A stretch of 64,000 bases of DNA from Thauera sedimentorum. Lineage in GTDB: Bacteria; Pseudomonadota; Gammaproteobacteria; Burkholderiales; Rhodocyclaceae. Each line of letters begins with the position of its first letter. Positions within the stretch are counted from its first letter, which is position 1. The notes beneath the pieces are model-generated. The model was not told the origin of the DNA and did no database searches. It saw only the letters and a list, made by a program, of their open reading frames with translations. Location: NCBI RefSeq assembly GCF_014489115.1, contig NZ_JACTAH010000002.1, forward strand, positions 310,001 to 374,000. Direction: 5' to 3'. The translations under genes were made by a program, and so were the position numbers. This document shows, one piece after another, positions 1 to 10,245 of this stretch.

Positions 1-728
1 GCCCGTCGGACGCACGCCGGATCGGCGCGGCCACCCTGGTGGTGGCCAACGGCCTGGGCTTCGACAGCTGGATGGAGCGGCTGGCGCGCTCCGCCGGCCA
101 CCAGCGTCCGGTGCTGGTCGCCTCGCGGGGCATCCACGAGCTCAGGAACGATCACGGGTCGGCACACGACCATGACCATGGGCACAAGCACGCGCACGGG
201 GTGGATCCGCATGCCTGGCAGGACGTGGCCAACACCATCGTCTATGTACGCAACATCGCTGAAGGGCTCTCGGCGGCCGACCCGGACGCCGCGGCCAGCT
301 ATCGCGCCAACGCCGAGCGCTATGTCGCCGAACTGCAGGCGCTCGATGCCGAGATCCGCAGCGCACTTGCCGCGCTGCCGGCCGAACGGCGCAAGCTGAT
401 CACCTCGCACGACGCCTTCGCCTACTTCGGCCGGGCCTATGACGTGCGCTTCCTCGCCGCGCAGGGCGTGGCCACCGAGGCCGAACCGAGCGCCAAGGGC
501 ATCGCCCGGCTGATCCGCCAGATCCGCGCGGAGAAAGTCCCGGCGGCCTTTCTGGAGAACGTGACGGACCAGCGCCTGGTCGAGCGCATCCGCAGCGAGA
601 GCGGCGCCAGGCTGGGCGGCACGCTGTATTCCGACGCGCTGTCGGCCGCGGACGGCCCGGCCCCCAGCTACGTGGCGATGATGCGCCACAACCTCGCCAC
701 CCTGCTCGGCGGCCTCACGGCCGACTGA
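1..728 (+). CDS. znuA: Zinc ABC transporter substrate-binding protein, 5' end cut by window
   Basis: Periplasmic metal-binding protein of the ZnuA/TroA family (cluster A-I) that delivers Zn(II), or less likely Mn(II), to an ABC importer. The frame is open from base 3 back through the left edge, so the signal peptide and start lie outside; an internal GTG at 39 is not the real start. Visible family features are the PSDARRIG and NGLGFDSWM segments, a His/Asp-rich loop (HDHDHGHKHAHG) just before VDPHAW, the SHDAFAYFG segment with a ligand His, and the C-terminal ENVTDQRLVERI and LYSDALS segments. The His-rich loop favours zinc. The membrane and ATPase partners are not in the window. Confidence 0.9.
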   Translation, partial: PSDARRIGAATLVVANGLGFDSWMERLARSAGHQRPVLVASRGIHELRNDHGSAHDHDHGHKHAHGVDPHAWQDVANTIVYVRNIAEGLSAADPDAAASYRANAERYVAELQALDAEIRSALAALPAERRKLITSHDAFAYFGRAYDVRFLAAQGVATEAEPSAKGIARLIRQIRAEKVPAAFLENVTDQRLVERIRSESGARLGGTLYSDALSAADGPAPSYVAMMRHNLATLLGGLTAD

Positions 729-729
729 G

Positions 730-1353
730 TTACTTCGACGAGGCCGCCAGCGCCGCCCCGGCGCCGACGAACAGGCCGCCGAACACCCGGTTCTGCAGGC
801 GCAGCGCGCGCGGGTCGCGCAGCAGCGGCCGGAAGCGGGTGGCCAGGCCCGCGTAGCAGGACATCACCACGGTATCGACCGCCACCATGGTGGCGCCAAT
901 GATCAGGAACTGCGGCAGCTGGGCCGCGCGCGGGTCGATGAACTGCGGCACCAGCGCCGCCATGAAGATGATCGCCTTGGGGTTGGTCAGGTTCACCAGC
1001 AGGCCCTGCAGCACCAGCCCGCCGCGCTTGCGCATGGCGCCATCCTCGGCGGGCGTGTCCAGCGGCTCGGGGCGCGCGCGCCATTTCTGCACCCCCAGCC
1101 ATATCAGATAGGCGGCACCGACGATCTTCAGCGCCAGGAAGGCGGTCGCCGAGGTCGCCAGCACCGCCCCCAGACCCAGCGCCACCACGGCCAGCTGCAC
1201 CAGCAGGGCCAGCTCCAGGCCGAGGATGGAACGCAGCGCCGCCAGGTAGCCATGGCGCAGGCCGGTGGCCATGGACAGCACGGCGCCCGGTCCGGGGCTC
1301 ACCGCGATGACGATGGCGGCGACCAGAAAGGCGACCCACAGGCTCCAGCTCAT
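730..1353 (-). CDS. LysE/RhtB family amino-acid exporter
   Basis: A 207-residue inner-membrane protein of the LysE/RhtB efflux family, normal length for the family, with about six hydrophobic segments. It carries the N-terminal SPGPGAVLSMATGLRHG signature and the NPKAIIFMAALVPQF motif seen in homoserine, threonine or leucine exporters. Substrate cannot be told from sequence. It converges on the upstream zinc-binding gene: its stop lies one base beyond that gene's stop, and no terminator is visible between them. Start is ATG at 1353 with GAGGAG a few bases upstream. The 228 bases before the next gene show no clear feature. Confidence 0.9.
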   Translation of the reverse strand: MSWSLWVAFLVAAIVIAVSPGPGAVLSMATGLRHGYLAALRSILGLELALLVQLAVVALGLGAVLATSATAFLALKIVGAAYLIWLGVQKWRARPEPLDTPAEDGAMRKRGGLVLQGLLVNLTNPKAIIFMAALVPQFIDPRAAQLPQFLIIGATMVAVDTVVMSCYAGLATRFRPLLRDPRALRLQNRVFGGLFVGAGAALAASSK

Positions 1354-1581
1354 GATGCAACTCCTCGGAAATGCATGAGGCGTCCCGCGGACGCCACGAT
1401 CCCGCGAGCATCGTCCCTTTTGCCGCAGTGCGCAAGAGCCGGCAGCGGCGCCGGCAGGCGGAACCGATCGCCCGCACCGGACTCCGAGACATTACGAACC
1501 GGGCACACGCCCCGGACAGTGCCGCACCGCCGGACTCGACCACGTCACCATGACGCGCGCCTGCGGCGGCGAGGAGTGCCG

Positions 1582-2550
1582 ATGAAAGCGATCCTGCTCG
1601 TCCCCCTGCTGCTCGCGACCGCCTGCATGAGCGCCGTACCCACCGACGACGCCACGATACGCGGCGCGGCCTGCGTACCCGACGCCGCCTGGGTCGCCCC
1701 GGGCGGCGGCCAGCTGGACCACGGACTGCTGCTCGACGGCCTGGCGCGCAACGGCGTGGTCCTGCTCGGCGAACGCCACGACAGCATGGCGCACCACCGC
1801 TGGCAGCTCGACACCCTGGCCGCGCTTTACGCGCGCCAGCCGGACATGGTGATCGGCCTGGAGATGTTCCCCCGCCGGGTGCAGCCGGCCCTGGACGCCT
1901 GGGTGCGCGGCGAGCTCGACGAAGACGAGTTCCTCGCGCGCAGCGACTGGGCGAAGGTGTGGCGCATGGATGCCGCGCTCTACATGGACATCTTCCGCTT
2001 CGCCCGCAACCACCGCATCCCGCTGCAGGCGCTCAACGTGGACCAGGGCCTGACCCGGGCAGTGAGCCGCGCCGGCTATGACGCGGTACCCGAGAACGAG
2101 CGCGAAGGCGTGGGCCGCCCCGCGGAACCCTCACCGGCCTACGCCGACTGGCTGCACGCCATCCAGCGCGCCCATCACCCGCAAGGAGCCGACGGCGGCG
2201 AGCAGGCCCGGCGCCGCTTCGTCGAAGCGCAGCTGGTCTGGGACCGCGCCATGGCCGAAGCCATCGTCGCCGCACGCCACACCCGGCCTGAGGCCCTGGT
2301 GGTGGGCATCATCGGCAGCGGCCACCTGCGCCACGGCTGGGGCGTGCCGCACCAGCTGGCCAGCCTGGGCATGCCGCAGGCGGCGGTGCTGCTGCCCTGG
2401 GATCGCGACAGTGCGTGCACCGACCTGGTGGCCGGCCTGGCGATGGCCGTGTATGGCATCGGCGCCGAAACGAAAACGGGCGCCCCCGCGGGACGCCCGT
2501 CGATGAGCACGGCCGGCCGCACCAAGGCGGCCGGCGAGGTCGGGACCTAG
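1582..2550 (+). CDS. ChaN-like haem-binding family lipoprotein
   Basis: A 322-residue predicted lipoprotein: the start at 1582 has GAGGAG six bases upstream and gives an N-terminus ending in a lipobox (LLATAC). The body matches the ChaN/DUF399 family, with [31 protein letters not shown] and a C-terminal [15 protein letters not shown]. Characterised relatives bind haem and are linked to iron acquisition, so that is the likely role, but no iron-uptake gene is adjacent. The last codons overlap ilvD: both stop codons share bases 2547-2550 (CTAG). The last ~25 codons also contain the hairpin that probably terminates ilvD. Confidence 0.82.
   Translation: MKAILLVPLLLATACMSAVPTDDATIRGAACVPDAAWVAPGGGQLDHGLLLDGLARNGVVLLGERHDSMAHHRWQLDTLAALYARQPDMVIGLEMFPRRVQPALDAWVRGELDEDEFLARSDWAKVWRMDAALYMDIFRFARNHRIPLQALNVDQGLTRAVSRAGYDAVPENEREGVGRPAEPSPAYADWLHAIQRAHHPQGADGGEQARRRFVEAQLVWDRAMAEAIVAARHTRPEALVVGIIGSGHLRHGWGVPHQLASLGMPQAAVLLPWDRDSACTDLVAGLAMAVYGIGAETKTGAPAGRPSMSTAGRTKAAGEVGT
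2473..2500 (-). terminator. Probable Rho-independent terminator of ilvD inside the ChaN-like gene
   Basis: On the minus strand a 7-bp stem (ACGGGCG / CGCCCGT, arms 2494-2500 and 2476-2482) encloses an 11-base loop and is followed by a T-rich tail (TTTCGTTTC), 47 bases past the ilvD stop. It lies wholly in the coding 3' end of the opposing lipoprotein gene. The T-run is short, so efficiency is uncertain. Confidence 0.55.
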
Positions 2551-4397
2551 CGCTGCACCTGGCTGACGTCGCGCACCGCGCCGGTGTCGGCGCTGGTGGT
2601 GAGCGCAGCGTAGGCCTGCAGCGCGGCCGACACCGCGCGCTGGCGGTTGACCGGCTTCCAGGCCGCGGCGCCCCTGGCTTCCATCGCCGCGCGGCGGCGG
2701 GCGAGTTCCTCGTCGCTCACCGCGAGATGGATGCGGCGCTTGGGGATGTCGATCTCGATGGTGTCGCCGTCCTCGACCAGCGCGATCGCCCCGCCCATCG
2801 CCGCTTCCGGCGAGGCATGGCCGATGGACAGGCCGGAGGTGCCGCCGGAGAAGCGCCCGTCGGTGAGCAGGGCGCACTGCGCGCCCAGGCCGCGGCTCTT
2901 GAGGTAGGAGGTCGGGTAGAGCATCTCCTGCATGCCGGGGCCGCCCTTGGGGCCTTCGTAGCGGATCACCACCACGTCGCCGGCCTGCACCTGTTCGCCG
3001 AGGATGCCTTCGACCGCGTCTTCCTGGCTCTCGTACACCCGCGCCTTGCCGGTGAATTGCCAGATGGACTCGTCCACCCCGGCGGTCTTCACGATGCAAC
3101 CCTTCTCGGCGATGTTGCCGTAGAGCACTGCGAGGCCGCCGTCGGCAGTGAAGGCATTGGCCTTGTTGCGGATCACGCCGTGCACGCGGTCCATGTCGAG
3201 CTCGTTCCAGCGGCGGTTCTGCGAGAAGGCCACCTGGGTGGGCACGCCGCCCGGCGCGGCCAGGAAGAAGTCGAACACCGACTTGTCGTGCGCCTGCATG
3301 ATGTCCCAGCGGCTCAGCGCCTCGCCCAGGGTCTTGCTGTGCACGGTGGGCACGTCGCGGTGCAGCAGGCCGGCGCGGTCGAGTTCGCCGAGGATGGCCA
3401 TGATGCCGCCGGCACGATGGACGTCCTCGATATGCACGTCCGGCACCGCCGGCGCGACCTTGGACAGGCAGGGCACGCGGCGGCTGATGCGGTCGATGTC
3501 CTTCATGGTGAAGTCGACACCGCCCTCGCGCGCCGCAGCCAGCAGGTGCAGCACGGTATTGGTGGAGCCGCCCATCGCCACGTCCAGGCTGATGGCGTTC
3601 TCGAAGGCCTGGAAGCTGGCGATCGAGCGCGGCAGCACCGAGGCATCGTCCTGCTCGTAGTAGCGCTTGGCCAGATCGACGATGCGCCGGCCGGCTTCCT
3701 TGAACAGCTTCTCGCGATCGGCGTGGGTGGCCAGCGTGGTGCCGTTGCCCGGCAGCGACAGGCCGAGCGCCTCGGTCAGGCAGTTCATCGAGTTGGCGGT
3801 GAACATCCCCGAGCACGAGCCGCAGGTCGGACAGGCCGAGCGCTCGATGGCGTCCACTTCCTCGTCCGAGCAGTTCTTGTCGGCGGCCTTGACCATGGCG
3901 TCGACCAGGTCGAGCGGGATCACCTTGGCTTCCCACTTCACCTTGCCGGCTTCCATCGGTCCGCCGGAGACGAAGATCGCCGGGATGTTGAGGCGCAGCG
4001 CGGCCATCAGCATGCCCGGGGTGATCTTGTCGCAGTTGGAGATGCACACCAGCGCATCCGCCGTGTGGGCATTGACCATGTACTCGACGCTATCGGCGAT
4101 CAGCTCGCGGCTGGGCAGCGAATAGAGCATGCCGCCGTGGCCCATGGCGATGCCGTCGTCCACCGCGATGGTGTTGAATTCCTTGGCCACGCCGCCGGCG
4201 GCCTCGATCTCGCGCGCGACCAGCTGGCCGAGGTCCTTCAGGTGCACATGGCCGGGGACGAACTGGGTGAAGCTGTTGGCGATGGCGATGATCGGCTTCT
4301 CGAAGTCGGCGTCCTTCATGCCGGTGGCGCGCCACAGGGCGCGCGCACCCGCCATGTTGCGGCCGGCGGTGGAGGTACGGGAACGGTACTGGGGCAT
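2547..4397 (-). CDS. ilvD: Dihydroxy-acid dehydratase
   Basis: Catalyses dehydration of 2,3-dihydroxy-isovalerate and 2,3-dihydroxy-3-methylvalerate in valine/isoleucine synthesis; cytoplasmic iron-sulfur enzyme. The 616-residue product starting [14 protein letters not shown] is full length. Conserved elements include [10 protein letters not shown] (about 81-90, Mg ligand), [12 protein letters not shown] (Cys118 and Cys122) and [14 protein letters not shown] (Cys189-195), the Fe-S and active-site region. The start at 4397 was chosen over an in-frame ATG 141 bases upstream because the family begins at this point. No other ilv gene is nearby, and the stop overlaps that of the convergent lipoprotein gene. 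Confidence 0.97.
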   Translation of the reverse strand: MPQYRSRTSTAGRNMAGARALWRATGMKDADFEKPIIAIANSFTQFVPGHVHLKDLGQLVAREIEAAGGVAKEFNTIAVDDGIAMGHGGMLYSLPSRELIADSVEYMVNAHTADALVCISNCDKITPGMLMAALRLNIPAIFVSGGPMEAGKVKWEAKVIPLDLVDAMVKAADKNCSDEEVDAIERSACPTCGSCSGMFTANSMNCLTEALGLSLPGNGTTLATHADREKLFKEAGRRIVDLAKRYYEQDDASVLPRSIASFQAFENAISLDVAMGGSTNTVLHLLAAAREGGVDFTMKDIDRISRRVPCLSKVAPAVPDVHIEDVHRAGGIMAILGELDRAGLLHRDVPTVHSKTLGEALSRWDIMQAHDKSVFDFFLAAPGGVPTQVAFSQNRRWNELDMDRVHGVIRNKANAFTADGGLAVLYGNIAEKGCIVKTAGVDESIWQFTGKARVYESQEDAVEGILGEQVQAGDVVVIRYEGPKGGPGMQEMLYPTSYLKSRGLGAQCALLTDGRFSGGTSGLSIGHASPEAAMGGAIALVEDGDTIEIDIPKRRIHLAVSDEELARRRAAMEARGAAAWKPVNRQRAVSAALQAYAALTTSADTGAVRDVSQVQR

Positions 4398-4473
4398 GAC
4401 TGACTCCGCGGATGCTGCGAGGGAAAGAAGTCGATTGTAACGCCGTCGACGCCGCGTCGGCAGACGCAAGGGC

Positions 4474-7410
4474 TCAGCGCAGGTAAGACTCGATGTCGAG
4501 CTCGTCGATCTGCTCCGGACGCAGGAAACGCTCGGCATAGCGCCGGTACACCCCGCTGCGCAGGAAGAGCTCGAAGATGTCGGCGTCGATGTGGCGGTCG
4601 TCGCGGAAGCGCGCCAGGATGGCGACCGATTCGGACAGCGTCTTGGCCCGCTTGTAGGGCCGGTCGGCGGCGGTCAGCGCCTCGAAGATGTCGGCCACCG
4701 CCATGATGCGCGCCGGCACCGATAGCTGCTCCTCGGTGAGCCCGCGCGGGTAGCCGCTGCCGGTGAGGGTCTCGTGGTGAGTGCCGGCGTACTCCGGCAC
4801 GCGGCGCAGCTGGCGCGGCAGCGGAATCTGGTCGAGCATGATGATGGTCTGGATGATGTGTTCGTTGATCTTGAAGCGCTCCTCGTCGCTGAGCGTGCCG
4901 CGGCGGATCGTGAGATTGTGGAGTTCGCCGAAGTCGTACAGCAGCTCCGGCACCTTCATGCGGATGCCGTGGCGCGCCTCGTATTGCTGTTGCTCGGTGC
5001 GCGGCACGCGGTGCCAGGGCTTGTCGGCCAGCAGCGCTTCCGCCGCCGGCAGGTCTTCGAGTTCGGTGGCGTCGCGCCGGCGCAGTTCCTCGTGCGACAG
5101 GCCGAGGCGGTCGTCGAAGTGGCGCAGCCAGGTTTCCCCGGCGATGCGCGCGAGCCGCTCGATGTGCTCGTCGGCCATGAACTCGCCACCGATATTGCAC
5201 TCGGCGACGAAGGCGAAGTCCTCCTGCAGCTGCGCGCGCCGCGCCTCGAAGGCGGCCTGTGCGGCGGCCGCGTCGGCGCCCTCCTGCACGGCGCGCAGGC
5301 GCGCGATCTCGGCGTCGCGCAAGAGCACCTCGAAGCGCATGCGGATCTCGTGGATGCGGTTGTACAGGGTCTCCAGCTTGGTGGCCTTGTCCACCACGTA
5401 TTCCGGGGTGGTGACCTTGCCGCAGTCGTGCAGCCAGGCGCCGATGCGGAACTCGCGCCACTCGTCCTCGTCGCGGAAGCGGAAGCCGGCCAGCGGGCCT
5501 TCGTCCACCGCGCAGGCAGCCTCGGCCAACATCAGGGCCAGCTCCGGGACGCGCTCGCAGTGCCCGCCGGTGTAGGCGCTCTTGGCGTCGATCGCGCCGG
5601 CCACCAGGCGGATCACCGCGTCGAGCATCACCCGCTGGCCCTCGACCAGGTTCTGGTTGTCGAGCGCCAGCGCCGCCTGCGCCGCCAGCGCCTCGACGAA
5701 GGGAATGATCTCCGGATCGAAGGGCACGGCGCGCCCGTCGGCCGGGTCATGGGCGTCGGCCAGCTGCAGCACACCGAGCACCTCGCCGGACGCGGTGATC
5801 AGCGGCACCGCCAGCATGGACGGGCGGAAGCGGCCGCCCGCGTCGGCGAACATGCCGTCGCTGCATACCGTATGGCGCTCGTGCACCGCCCGCACCGCCG
5901 GATGCGCCGAGCGCGAGGCGCCGCCGTCGGCCGCTCGCAGGGCGAGCTCCGCCTCCTGCGCCATGTCGTCGGTATCGGCCGCGGGGCGCAGCGTGTCCGC
6001 CTCGGTGGTCAGCAGCAGGGTCGCCCGCCCGGCGCTGGCCAGGCGGGTGGCGCTGGCGAGGATCTGCCGCAGCAAGGGGTCGCGCTCGCGCAGCGAGGAC
6101 AGCGCCAGCCCGATCTCCACCAGGCTCTCGAGCTTGTCGCGGGCCTGCCGCAGCGCCTCGGTGCGCTCGCGGATCGACTGCTTCATGGTGCGGTGCGCCT
6201 CGCCGAGCACATCGAGTTCGTAGAACATCGAATCGACCCGCACCTCGCCGCTGAAGTCCATCGCCTTGACCCGCTCGGAGTCGCTCGCCAGGTTGGCCAG
6301 CGCGCGGGATGCGCGACGCGACATCAGATAGGCCGCCGGCACCGAGATGCCCAGCACCAGCAGGGAGATCAGCACCACCTGGTCGCGCGCACGCACGATG
6401 TGGGTGGAGAAGGCCGAGAGCGGCGCGAAGGCTGCCACCCGGTAGGCCACGCCGGGCGCCACCTCGACGGCGCGCAGGGCCAGCACGTGCGGTTCGCCGG
6501 CCAGGGCGAGACTGCCGCTCTGCGGTGCCTGCCCGGCCAGCGCACCGGCCAGCGCGGCGAGGTACGGGTTGCGCGCCGCGGCAAGCGGGGCCAGCAGTTC
6601 CACCGCCCCGGCGGCGCGCACCGCTTCGGCACCGGAAAAGGCCAGCACCCGGTCCTGGGCGTCGAGTACCACCACCCCGCCCGGCTGGCCTGCGGTGGAG
6701 GCGGCCACGAAGTCGGCCAGCGAGGCCAGCGACAGGTCGGCGCCCATCACGCCATCCACGCCGGCGATGCGGCGGGCCAGGGTGACGCCCAGCTGCCCGG
6801 AGGACTCGAACAGGTAGGGCTCGACCAGTACGGTTTCGTCGCGCTCGCGGGCGCGCCCGTACCAGCCCCGCCGCACCGGATCGTAGATCGCCGCCCTGCT
6901 GCGCTCGCCCAGCAGGCTTCCATCCCGGCCGACGAAGCACCAGTGCTCGATGCGCCCGTCCGCGGCGGCTGCAATGGTGCGCAGCGCGAATGCGGCCCCC
7001 TGCGGTGCATCCAGCGCCTTGCGCACCGCCTCGTCGCCGCGCACGCCGATGACCTGGAAGAACTCGCCGCTGTCGAGACCGAAGTACAGACCGTAGAGCG
7101 GGGGCTGGACGTCGACCGTGGCCAGCAGGTACTCGCGCAGGCTCTCGCTGACCCGTCCATCTGCCGCATAGGCCGCGGGCGCCAGGCGGGCGCCGGCTTC
7201 CACCACGCGGCCGGCCGAGTGCACCAGGGCCTCGAGCTGGCGGGCATTGGCCACGGCCATCTGGTCGAAGATGGCCTGCGCGCTCTCCTCCGCCATGCGC
7301 TCGAAGCGCCCCAAGGCCGAGAGCAGGAAGGCGGCGACCAGCGTGATGACGAAGGTCGCCAGCAGGAAGGTGGCGACCACATGTACGCGGAACTTCACGG
7401 TTCGCAGCAT
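4474..7410 (-). CDS. Membrane sensor with Cache, GAF and HD-GYP domains (c-di-GMP phosphodiesterase)
   Basis: A 978-residue inner-membrane signalling protein. A first membrane segment (about 8-28) and a second (about 340-360) bracket a ~300-residue periplasmic region resembling a double Cache sensor. A HAMP-like linker, a GAF domain (about 440-590) and an HD-GYP domain follow. HD-GYP marks are [12 protein letters not shown] (about 660), a long helical insert, [14 protein letters not shown] (about 878) and [16 protein letters not shown]. The family hydrolyses c-di-GMP. Two conserved positions differ: Thr replaces Asp in HHExxDGxGYP, and Glu replaces Asp in FDALT. Start is ATG at 7410; a longer frame reaches 7533 but lacks family support. 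Confidence 0.88.
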   Translation of the reverse strand: MLRTVKFRVHVVATFLLATFVITLVAAFLLSALGRFERMAEESAQAIFDQMAVANARQLEALVHSAGRVVEAGARLAPAAYAADGRVSESLREYLLATVDVQPPLYGLYFGLDSGEFFQVIGVRGDEAVRKALDAPQGAAFALRTIAAAADGRIEHWCFVGRDGSLLGERSRAAIYDPVRRGWYGRARERDETVLVEPYLFESSGQLGVTLARRIAGVDGVMGADLSLASLADFVAASTAGQPGGVVVLDAQDRVLAFSGAEAVRAAGAVELLAPLAAARNPYLAALAGALAGQAPQSGSLALAGEPHVLALRAVEVAPGVAYRVAAFAPLSAFSTHIVRARDQVVLISLLVLGISVPAAYLMSRRASRALANLASDSERVKAMDFSGEVRVDSMFYELDVLGEAHRTMKQSIRERTEALRQARDKLESLVEIGLALSSLRERDPLLRQILASATRLASAGRATLLLTTEADTLRPAADTDDMAQEAELALRAADGGASRSAHPAVRAVHERHTVCSDGMFADAGGRFRPSMLAVPLITASGEVLGVLQLADAHDPADGRAVPFDPEIIPFVEALAAQAALALDNQNLVEGQRVMLDAVIRLVAGAIDAKSAYTGGHCERVPELALMLAEAACAVDEGPLAGFRFRDEDEWREFRIGAWLHDCGKVTTPEYVVDKATKLETLYNRIHEIRMRFEVLLRDAEIARLRAVQEGADAAAAQAAFEARRAQLQEDFAFVAECNIGGEFMADEHIERLARIAGETWLRHFDDRLGLSHEELRRRDATELEDLPAAEALLADKPWHRVPRTEQQQYEARHGIRMKVPELLYDFGELHNLTIRRGTLSDEERFKINEHIIQTIIMLDQIPLPRQLRRVPEYAGTHHETLTGSGYPRGLTEEQLSVPARIMAVADIFEALTAADRPYKRAKTLSESVAILARFRDDRHIDADIFELFLRSGVYRRYAERFLRPEQIDELDIESYLR

Positions 7411-7548
7411 CGCGGGCACTCCGGCGGCCCCGCTGCAATGCGGGGCGGGAAAGAGGAAATGCCCTCGTACTATAGCGTCGAACCCGCCGCGGCGCGTGCG
7501 GCATGCTGCGCTATCATCGCCCCTCCACAGCAACCTCGGCCCCCACCC

Positions 7549-8235
7549 ATGGACTCACAGGACCAGCACCCCGACGAACCGGGCTTCGACCTCGATCCCT
7601 TCGAGCTGCGCGTACTCGGCGTACTGATCGAGAAGAGCTTCGTCACGCCCGACAGCTACCCCCTGTCGATCAACGCGCTGATGGCCGGCTGCAACCAACT
7701 CACCGGGCGCGAGCCGGTGATGGACTTGTCCGAGGAGGCGGTGCAGGGCGCGGTCGACAGCCTGATGGAGCGCCGCCTGGTGTCGCGCCGCGACCAGGCC
7801 AGCGCGCGGGTAGCCAAGTACGAGCACCTGGTGCGCCTGCGCCATTCCTTGCCGCCGGGCGAGCAGGCGGTGCTGGCCACCCTGCTGCTGCGCGGCGCGC
7901 AGACCGCTGGCGAGATCCGCCAGCGCTGCGAGCGCATGCACCGTTTCGGCGAGATCGCCGAGGTCGAGGCGGTGCTGGAGCACCTGGCCGAGAAGTATCC
8001 GCCGATGGCCGTGGCCCTGCCGCGCGCGCCGGGCACCAAGGAAGCGCGCTGGGCTCACCTGCTGGGCGGCACCGAAGGCCTGGCGATGCAGGCCGAAGCC
8101 AGCAGCGCGGACGCCGGTGGCGGCGGAGCGGCGCGCGGACGGATGACGGAACTCGAAGAGGAGGTGCGCCGTCTGCGCCAGGAAGTGGACTGGCTGCGCG
8201 GCGAGTTCGAGAAGTTCCGCGCGCAGTTCGAGTAA
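7549..8235 (+). CDS. YceH family (DUF480) protein
   Basis: A 228-residue cytoplasmic protein of the YceH/DUF480 family, whose fold is two winged-helix domains; function is not established. The conserved core reads LDPFELRVLGVLIEKSFVTPDSYPLS near the N-terminus and later LLRGAQTAGEIRQRCERMH. The C-terminus is a predicted coiled coil (MTELEEEVRRLRQEVDWLRG). It is divergent from the HD-GYP gene and lies 27 bases before lgt, so the two may be co-transcribed. No good ribosome-binding site is visible before the ATG. Confidence 0.9.
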   Translation: MDSQDQHPDEPGFDLDPFELRVLGVLIEKSFVTPDSYPLSINALMAGCNQLTGREPVMDLSEEAVQGAVDSLMERRLVSRRDQASARVAKYEHLVRLRHSLPPGEQAVLATLLLRGAQTAGEIRQRCERMHRFGEIAEVEAVLEHLAEKYPPMAVALPRAPGTKEARWAHLLGGTEGLAMQAEASSADAGGGGAARGRMTELEEEVRRLRQEVDWLRGEFEKFRAQFE

Positions 8236-8262
8236 GCCCCGACACGGACACCCCCACCACCC

Positions 8263-9051
8263 ATGCTCACCCATCCGCAGTTCGACCCGGTCGCCGTCTC
8301 GCTCGGCCCGGTCTCGGTGCACTGGTACGGCCTGATGTACCTGCTCGCCTTCACCCTCTTCATGGTGCTCGGCCGCGTGCACGCCAGACGCCGCCCCGAA
8401 CTGGGGTGGAACGGCCCGCAGGTCGACGATCTGCTGCTCTACGGCGTGCTCGGCGTGGTGATCGGCGGCCGGCTGGGCGAGGTGCTGTTCTTCCAGCCCG
8501 GCTACTACTTCAGCCACCCGCTGGAAATCCCCGCCATCTGGAAGGGCGGCATGAGCTTCCACGGCGGCTTCCTGGGCGTGCTGGTGGCGATGTGGCTGTA
8601 TGGCCGGCGCAGCGGCAAGGGGTTCTGGCAGGTCACCGACTTCATCGCCCCGCTGGTGCCCACCGGCCTGGCGGCAGGGCGCATCGGCAACTTCATCAAC
8701 GGTGAGCTGTGGGGCCGCCCGGCCGACCCGGACCTGCCCTGGGCGATGGTTTTCCCGTGGGTGGACGCGCTGCCGCGCCATCCCTCGCAGATCTACCAGG
8801 CGCTCGGCGAAGGCCTGCTGCTGTTCGTCATCCTGTGGCTGTTCGCCGCCCGTCCGCGCCCGCTGCGCGCGGTATCAGGCGCCTTCCTGCTGGGCTACGG
8901 GGTGTTGCGCTTCGCCGCGGAGTTCTTCCGCACGCCGGACCCGGGCATCTTCGGCACCCTGTCGCTCGGCCTGTCCACCGCGCAATGGCTGTGCGTGCCG
9001 ATGATGGCGGCAGGCGTCTGGCTGCTGTTTGCTTCCCGCAGGACGCCTTAA
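8263..9051 (+). CDS. lgt: Prolipoprotein diacylglyceryl transferase
   Basis: Inner-membrane enzyme that transfers diacylglyceryl from phosphatidylglycerol to the lipobox cysteine of preprolipoproteins. The 262-residue product has normal length and about seven hydrophobic segments. Signature regions are [25 protein letters not shown] (conserved His) and [16 protein letters not shown] (conserved Arg, Asn, Glu). It serves several lipoproteins coded here (ChaN-like, PilP, LptM, the Ig-domain protein). Its TAA stop overlaps the convergent pseudo-receiver gene's TAA by two bases within TTAA. Confidence 0.97.
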   Translation: MLTHPQFDPVAVSLGPVSVHWYGLMYLLAFTLFMVLGRVHARRRPELGWNGPQVDDLLLYGVLGVVIGGRLGEVLFFQPGYYFSHPLEIPAIWKGGMSFHGGFLGVLVAMWLYGRRSGKGFWQVTDFIAPLVPTGLAAGRIGNFINGELWGRPADPDLPWAMVFPWVDALPRHPSQIYQALGEGLLLFVILWLFAARPRPLRAVSGAFLLGYGVLRFAAEFFRTPDPGIFGTLSLGLSTAQWLCVPMMAAGVWLLFASRRTP

Positions 9052-9488
9052 GGCGTGTTGCCGCGATCGGCGGCGAGGGCCTGCAGCATGGCGGGCAGTT
9101 CATCGCTGGTGACCACCGCATCCGCCCCCAGGGCGCGCGCCGCGCGCGCCGGCATGGAATCGTGGGCAGGCACCACGGAGACGATGCGCGCATAGGGCGC
9201 CACGCGCTTGAGCAGGCCGACGAAGCGCGCCGGCTCGGACACCGACACCCGCCAGTCGAGCACGGTGACATCCGGGGTGAGCAGGAAGAAGAGCTGCATT
9301 GCGCGGCTCTCGCTGTCGGTCCAGCCGGCCAGTTCGACATCGGCCGATTCGGTCAGCAGGGCCTCCAGCCGCCCGCTGCGCACATCCGTGGGCGCGGCCA
9401 GCAGCACGCGCAGGGCGGATGCGCCACGAGCATCGCTGGAACGTACGGCTGACTGCGCGGCAGGAACGGCTTGCGGGATCATCGACAT
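9048..9488 (-). CDS. Stand-alone degenerate receiver-like protein
   Basis: About 146 residues with a single receiver-like (CheY-type) fold and no output domain. The segment VTVLDWR sits where the phospho-acceptor Asp is expected, but the N-terminal acidic pair is missing (LLAAPTD instead of VDD), and the usual Lys near the end is replaced (DAVVTSDEL). It is therefore probably a pseudo-receiver that is not phosphorylated normally. It lies directly downstream of the NarL-type two-component pair on the same strand. The start at 9488 is preferred because a perfect dyad at 9540-9556 would otherwise abut or enter the coding region; starts at 9527 and 9575 are possible. Confidence 0.65.
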   Translation of the reverse strand: MSMIPQAVPAAQSAVRSSDARGASALRVLLAAPTDVRSGRLEALLTESADVELAGWTDSESRAMQLFFLLTPDVTVLDWRVSVSEPARFVGLLKRVAPYARIVSVVPAHDSMPARAARALGADAVVTSDELPAMLQALAADRGNTP

Positions 9489-9539
9489 ACACCACTTCGA
9501 GGTATGCCGGGATAATGCCTCAATCATGGCGTAAATGAC

Positions 9540-9556
9540 ATCAGGGAATCCCTGAT
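9540..9556. promoter_or_regulatory. Perfect 8+1+8 dyad, candidate response-regulator operator
   Basis: ATCAGGGAATCCCTGAT is an exact palindrome with one central base, lying between the response-regulator stop and the pseudo-receiver gene. A one-base centre cannot form a terminator hairpin, so a DNA-binding dimer site is the more natural reading; the NarL-type regulator next door is the obvious candidate. This assignment is inferred from position only. Confidence 0.5.
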
Positions 9557-9600
9557 TCGCATCCTGCCGTGACATGCTTCCGCCCGGCAGGCCCGCCGCA

Positions 9601-10245
9601 TCACTCCTCGGACGACACCAGGCCGATGCGGATCGCGTGACGGGTGAGCCCCGCCACATCGAAGATACCCAGCCTCTGCATGATCTGCGCCCGGTGCGTT
9701 TCCACCGTCTTGACGCTGATGAACAGCCGCGTGGCGATCTCCCGCGTGCTGCGTCCCTCGGCGATGAGCTGGAGAATCTCGCGCTGCCGCGCGGTGAGCG
9801 GCTCCGCGCCGGACGGCGCGCCGCCGGCGGCAGGCGGCTGGCCGGCGACCTGCGGCGACAGATAGCGCTGCCCCGCTGCCACCGCCCTCAGGCCATGCTC
9901 GAGCTCCTTGGGGGCCGAGTCCTTGATCAGATAGCCGGCGGCGCCGGCGCGCAAGGCCTCGCCGACGTAGTGCGCCGCGGTGTGCATGGACAGCGCCAGC
10001 ACCGCACAGTCCGGGTGCTCCGCGTGAATGCGTGCGGTGGCGTCCAGCCCGTTGAGGCCGGGCATGGACAGGTCCATGACCACGATGTCGGGCGTCAATT
10101 CGGCCACGCGGGCCAGCGCCTCGCGACCATCGGCCGCCTCGCCCACCACGGTGAAGCCGGTAAAACCGCCGATCAGCGCACGCAGGCCGCCGCGCACCAG
10201 GGCATGGTCGTCGACCAGCAGCACGCGCTTGTCGCTCCGCGGCAT
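9601..10245 (-). CDS. NarL/LuxR-type response regulator
   Basis: A 214-residue two-domain regulator. The receiver domain is intact: acidic pair Asp12-Asp13 in LLVDDHALV, phospho-acceptor Asp58 in IVVMDLSMPG, and Lys108 in GYLIKDSAP. A LuxR-type helix-turn-helix follows (about 148-193; LTARQREILQLIAEGRSTRE, then SVKTVETHRA). It is expected to be phosphorylated by the kinase immediately upstream: the kinase TGA and this ATG share one base (10245), so they are translationally coupled. Target genes are unknown; the dyad just downstream suggests the pseudo-receiver gene. Confidence 0.93.
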   Translation of the reverse strand: MPRSDKRVLLVDDHALVRGGLRALIGGFTGFTVVGEAADGREALARVAELTPDIVVMDLSMPGLNGLDATARIHAEHPDCAVLALSMHTAAHYVGEALRAGAAGYLIKDSAPKELEHGLRAVAAGQRYLSPQVAGQPPAAGGAPSGAEPLTARQREILQLIAEGRSTREIATRLFISVKTVETHRAQIMQRLGIFDVAGLTRHAIRIGLVSSEE

